A stretch of 5,723 nt of DNA from Nitrospirota bacterium (GTDB lineage Bacteria; Nitrospirota; Thermodesulfovibrionia; Thermodesulfovibrionales; SM23-35). The stretch lies in assembly GCA_029883145.1 (NCBI GenBank), contig JAOUJR010000124.1, positions 1 through 5,723 of the forward strand, read 5' to 3'. Position 1 is the first letter of the stretch, and each line of letters begins with the position of its first letter. The notes below the pieces were generated by a model that was not told where the DNA came from, searched no databases, and saw only the letters and a list, made by a program, of their open reading frames with translations. Both the position numbers and the translations under genes were made by a program. This document shows, in pieces, positions 4,364-5,723 of the stretch.

Positions 4364-5723
4364 CCTGCTCTCTTGCGAAAACCTCGACCCTGTCACCACC
4401 TTTCTTTATGGCATGGGCCAGGGCTTTTTCAGCACATAAAATAAACTCTTCTGTTTTCTGGTTATCAAGGAAGGTAAGGCCGACACTTGCTGTTAATCGG
4501 CCTTTTGGCTGAGATTCCTCGTAGAGGAACGGGTAGTTTCTTATAATTGCATTGAACCGGTTACTCAGTGAGAGTCCGGCTGTGATCACCGTGTTCGGAA
4601 GTATGATCGCAAAGGAGTCTCCTCCATACCGTACAACGACATCAGAACCCCTTATGTTTTTTCTGAGAAGTTCAGCGACCTTTTCTAACACTAAATTACC
4701 ATGATATTCTCCATGCTCTTTTACATATTGTCCAAAGAAGTCTATATCGAGAACGAGAAGGTTTAATGGAAGCTTGTATCTCGTTGCCCTTTCTACTTCC
4801 TGTGCAAGCCGAATTTGGAAATACCCATGGCTGAAAAGACCTGTGAGATCATCTATCAGCCCTGCCCTTCTCGGATAAAGCATCTCAAGTTCTTTAATAT
4901 GTCCGACTAATTCTTTTTTATCGAAGGCCTGTTTCTGGACAATTCTTTCTATCTTTCCTACAAGGCTGATTCTGTCCTCAACAGATATATCTCTTTCAGT
5001 GAGTATAAATATAGGGATGTCTTTTGTCGAAGGATTTTCCTTTATATCCTTTATTACATCAAAACAGAGCATATCAGGAAGCGTGAAATCAAGCAATATG
5101 ACACCTGGTCTTAATGCTGTTGCGAGCTCTACTCCTCTCTTTCCATTAGGTGCAGTATAGATAAGAAATCCCTGGGGCTCAAATATTTCTTTAAGGTAGT
5201 TTGTTACTTTATCCTCTGATTCTATTATCAAGAGAGAGATTGGAAGTACCTTCCTGCCTTTGGCAACGGTTATCTCTTCAAGTTTTAAAATGAGCTCCTC
5301 TTTTTCGAGAGGTTTAAGGAGATAATCTGTTGCACCGAGTGCGAAGGCAAGCTCTTTATTATTGACTATTGAATGGATGATTACAGGAATTGAAGCTGTT
5401 TTTGGGTCACTCTTAAGCTCTTGCAGCACCTCCCACCCATCTTTTTTAGGAAGCATAATATCTAAGGTGATGGCAAAAGGCTTCAGGTTCTTTGCCTTCT
5501 CTAAGGCTTCTTCGCCATCAAATGCATGGGCGACCTTATACCCTGATTGTGTGAGGTGAAGGGTGAGAAGCTCTGCAGTGGGCAAATCATCTTCTACGAC
5601 AAGGATGAGCGGTGCCTCTTCCTTCATCCATGGGAAAGTCAGACTTACTGCTTCTACAGTCTCTGGCTTTGCTGGCTCAACAGGTGAAGTCACAGGTATA
5701 AGGAATGAGAATGTACTTCCCCC
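4335..5723 (-). CDS. Hybrid sensor histidine kinase, C-terminal part: HATPase end, REC, REC, degenerate GGDEF
   Basis: The frame is open to the window edge. The first residues, GGSTFSFLIPV (5723-5691), match the closing strand of a histidine-kinase ATPase domain, so the GTG at 5693 is internal and the gene continues outside. Numbering from that GTG: REC1 (about 28-143) has acidic Glu34-Asp35-Asp36, phospho-acceptor Asp78 (LDIMLPKKDGW) and Lys127 (KP), and looks functional. REC2 (about 152-270) keeps Asp202 (LLDFTLPD) and Thr232, but its acidic pair reads IESE and the lysine is followed by Gln instead of Pro, so it is less certain. GGDEF (278-440) begins DDLTGL and retains Asp316, but the signature is GGDSF (357-361), and the guanine-contacting Asn and Asp (PleD N335 and D344) are Val324 and Asn333. 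The RxxD inhibitory-site motif (Arg348, Asp351) sits 5 residues before the signature. It is probably a phosphorelay protein that binds, but does not make, cyclic di-GMP. Input domains are not visible. Confidence 0.92.
   Translation of the reverse strand, partial: GGSTFSFLIPVTSPVEPAKPETVEAVSLTFPWMKEEAPLILVVEDDLPTAELLTLHLTQSGYKVAHAFDGEEALEKAKNLKPFAITLDIMLPKKDGWEVLQELKSDPKTASIPVIIHSIVNNKELAFALGATDYLLKPLEKEELILKLEEITVAKGRKVLPISLLIIESEDKVTNYLKEIFEPQGFLIYTAPNGKRGVELATALRPGVILLDFTLPDMLCFDVIKDIKENPSTKDIPIFILTERDISVEDRISLVGKIERIVQKQAFDKKELVGHIKELEMLYPRRAGLIDDLTGLFSHGYFQIRLAQEVERATRYKLPLNLLVLDIDFFGQYVKEHGEYHGNLVLEKVAELLRKNIRGSDVVVRYGGDSFAIILPNTVITAGLSLSNRFNAIIRNYPFLYEESQPKGRLTASVGLTFLDNQKTEEFILCAEKALAHAIKKGGDRVEVFAREQDETEEVTWT

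Overview
The window looks like chromosomal DNA of a Gram-negative, moderately AT-rich bacterium. It carries a secreted protein with a type I signal peptide, a CcdA-type thiol transporter, a lysophospholipid acyltransferase and a large hybrid signalling protein. The small EF-Tu-domain-2-like protein and the style of the acyltransferase recall Nitrospirota or deltaproteobacterial genomes. That placement is an inference from memory of such proteins and was not tested.

Layout. A CcdA/DsbD-type membrane protein, cut off at its start by the window edge, runs on the + strand to 677. Everything after it is on the - strand and converges on it. Read in the direction of transcription (right to left), the order is: the C-terminal part of a hybrid histidine kinase (REC-REC-degenerate GGDEF, running off the right edge), an O6-alkylguanine-DNA alkyltransferase overlapping the kinase end, and a gap of about 300 bp holding a roughly 100-bp folded inverted-repeat element. 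Next come a small EF-Tu-domain-2-like protein with a possible leaderless promoter, the CutA1 protein, a secreted protein of unknown function, a 345-bp stretch with at most one doubtful small ORF, and a PlsC-type acyltransferase.

The most notable non-coding features are two near-identical palindromes, GTTCCACGTGGAAC, centred 1046 bp apart and flanking the secreted-protein gene. They match the bacterial chromosomal parS site bound by ParB. A pair this close suggests the window lies in a centromere-like region, usually in the origin half of the chromosome, although no parA, parB or dnaA is present here.

The genes do not form one pathway. The kinase and ogt probably share a transcript. The others look like separate housekeeping or accessory units. 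The kinase fragment is the most interesting protein: its GGDEF domain has lost residues needed for GTP binding and catalysis but keeps the RxxD inhibitory-site motif, so it may sense cyclic di-GMP instead of making it.
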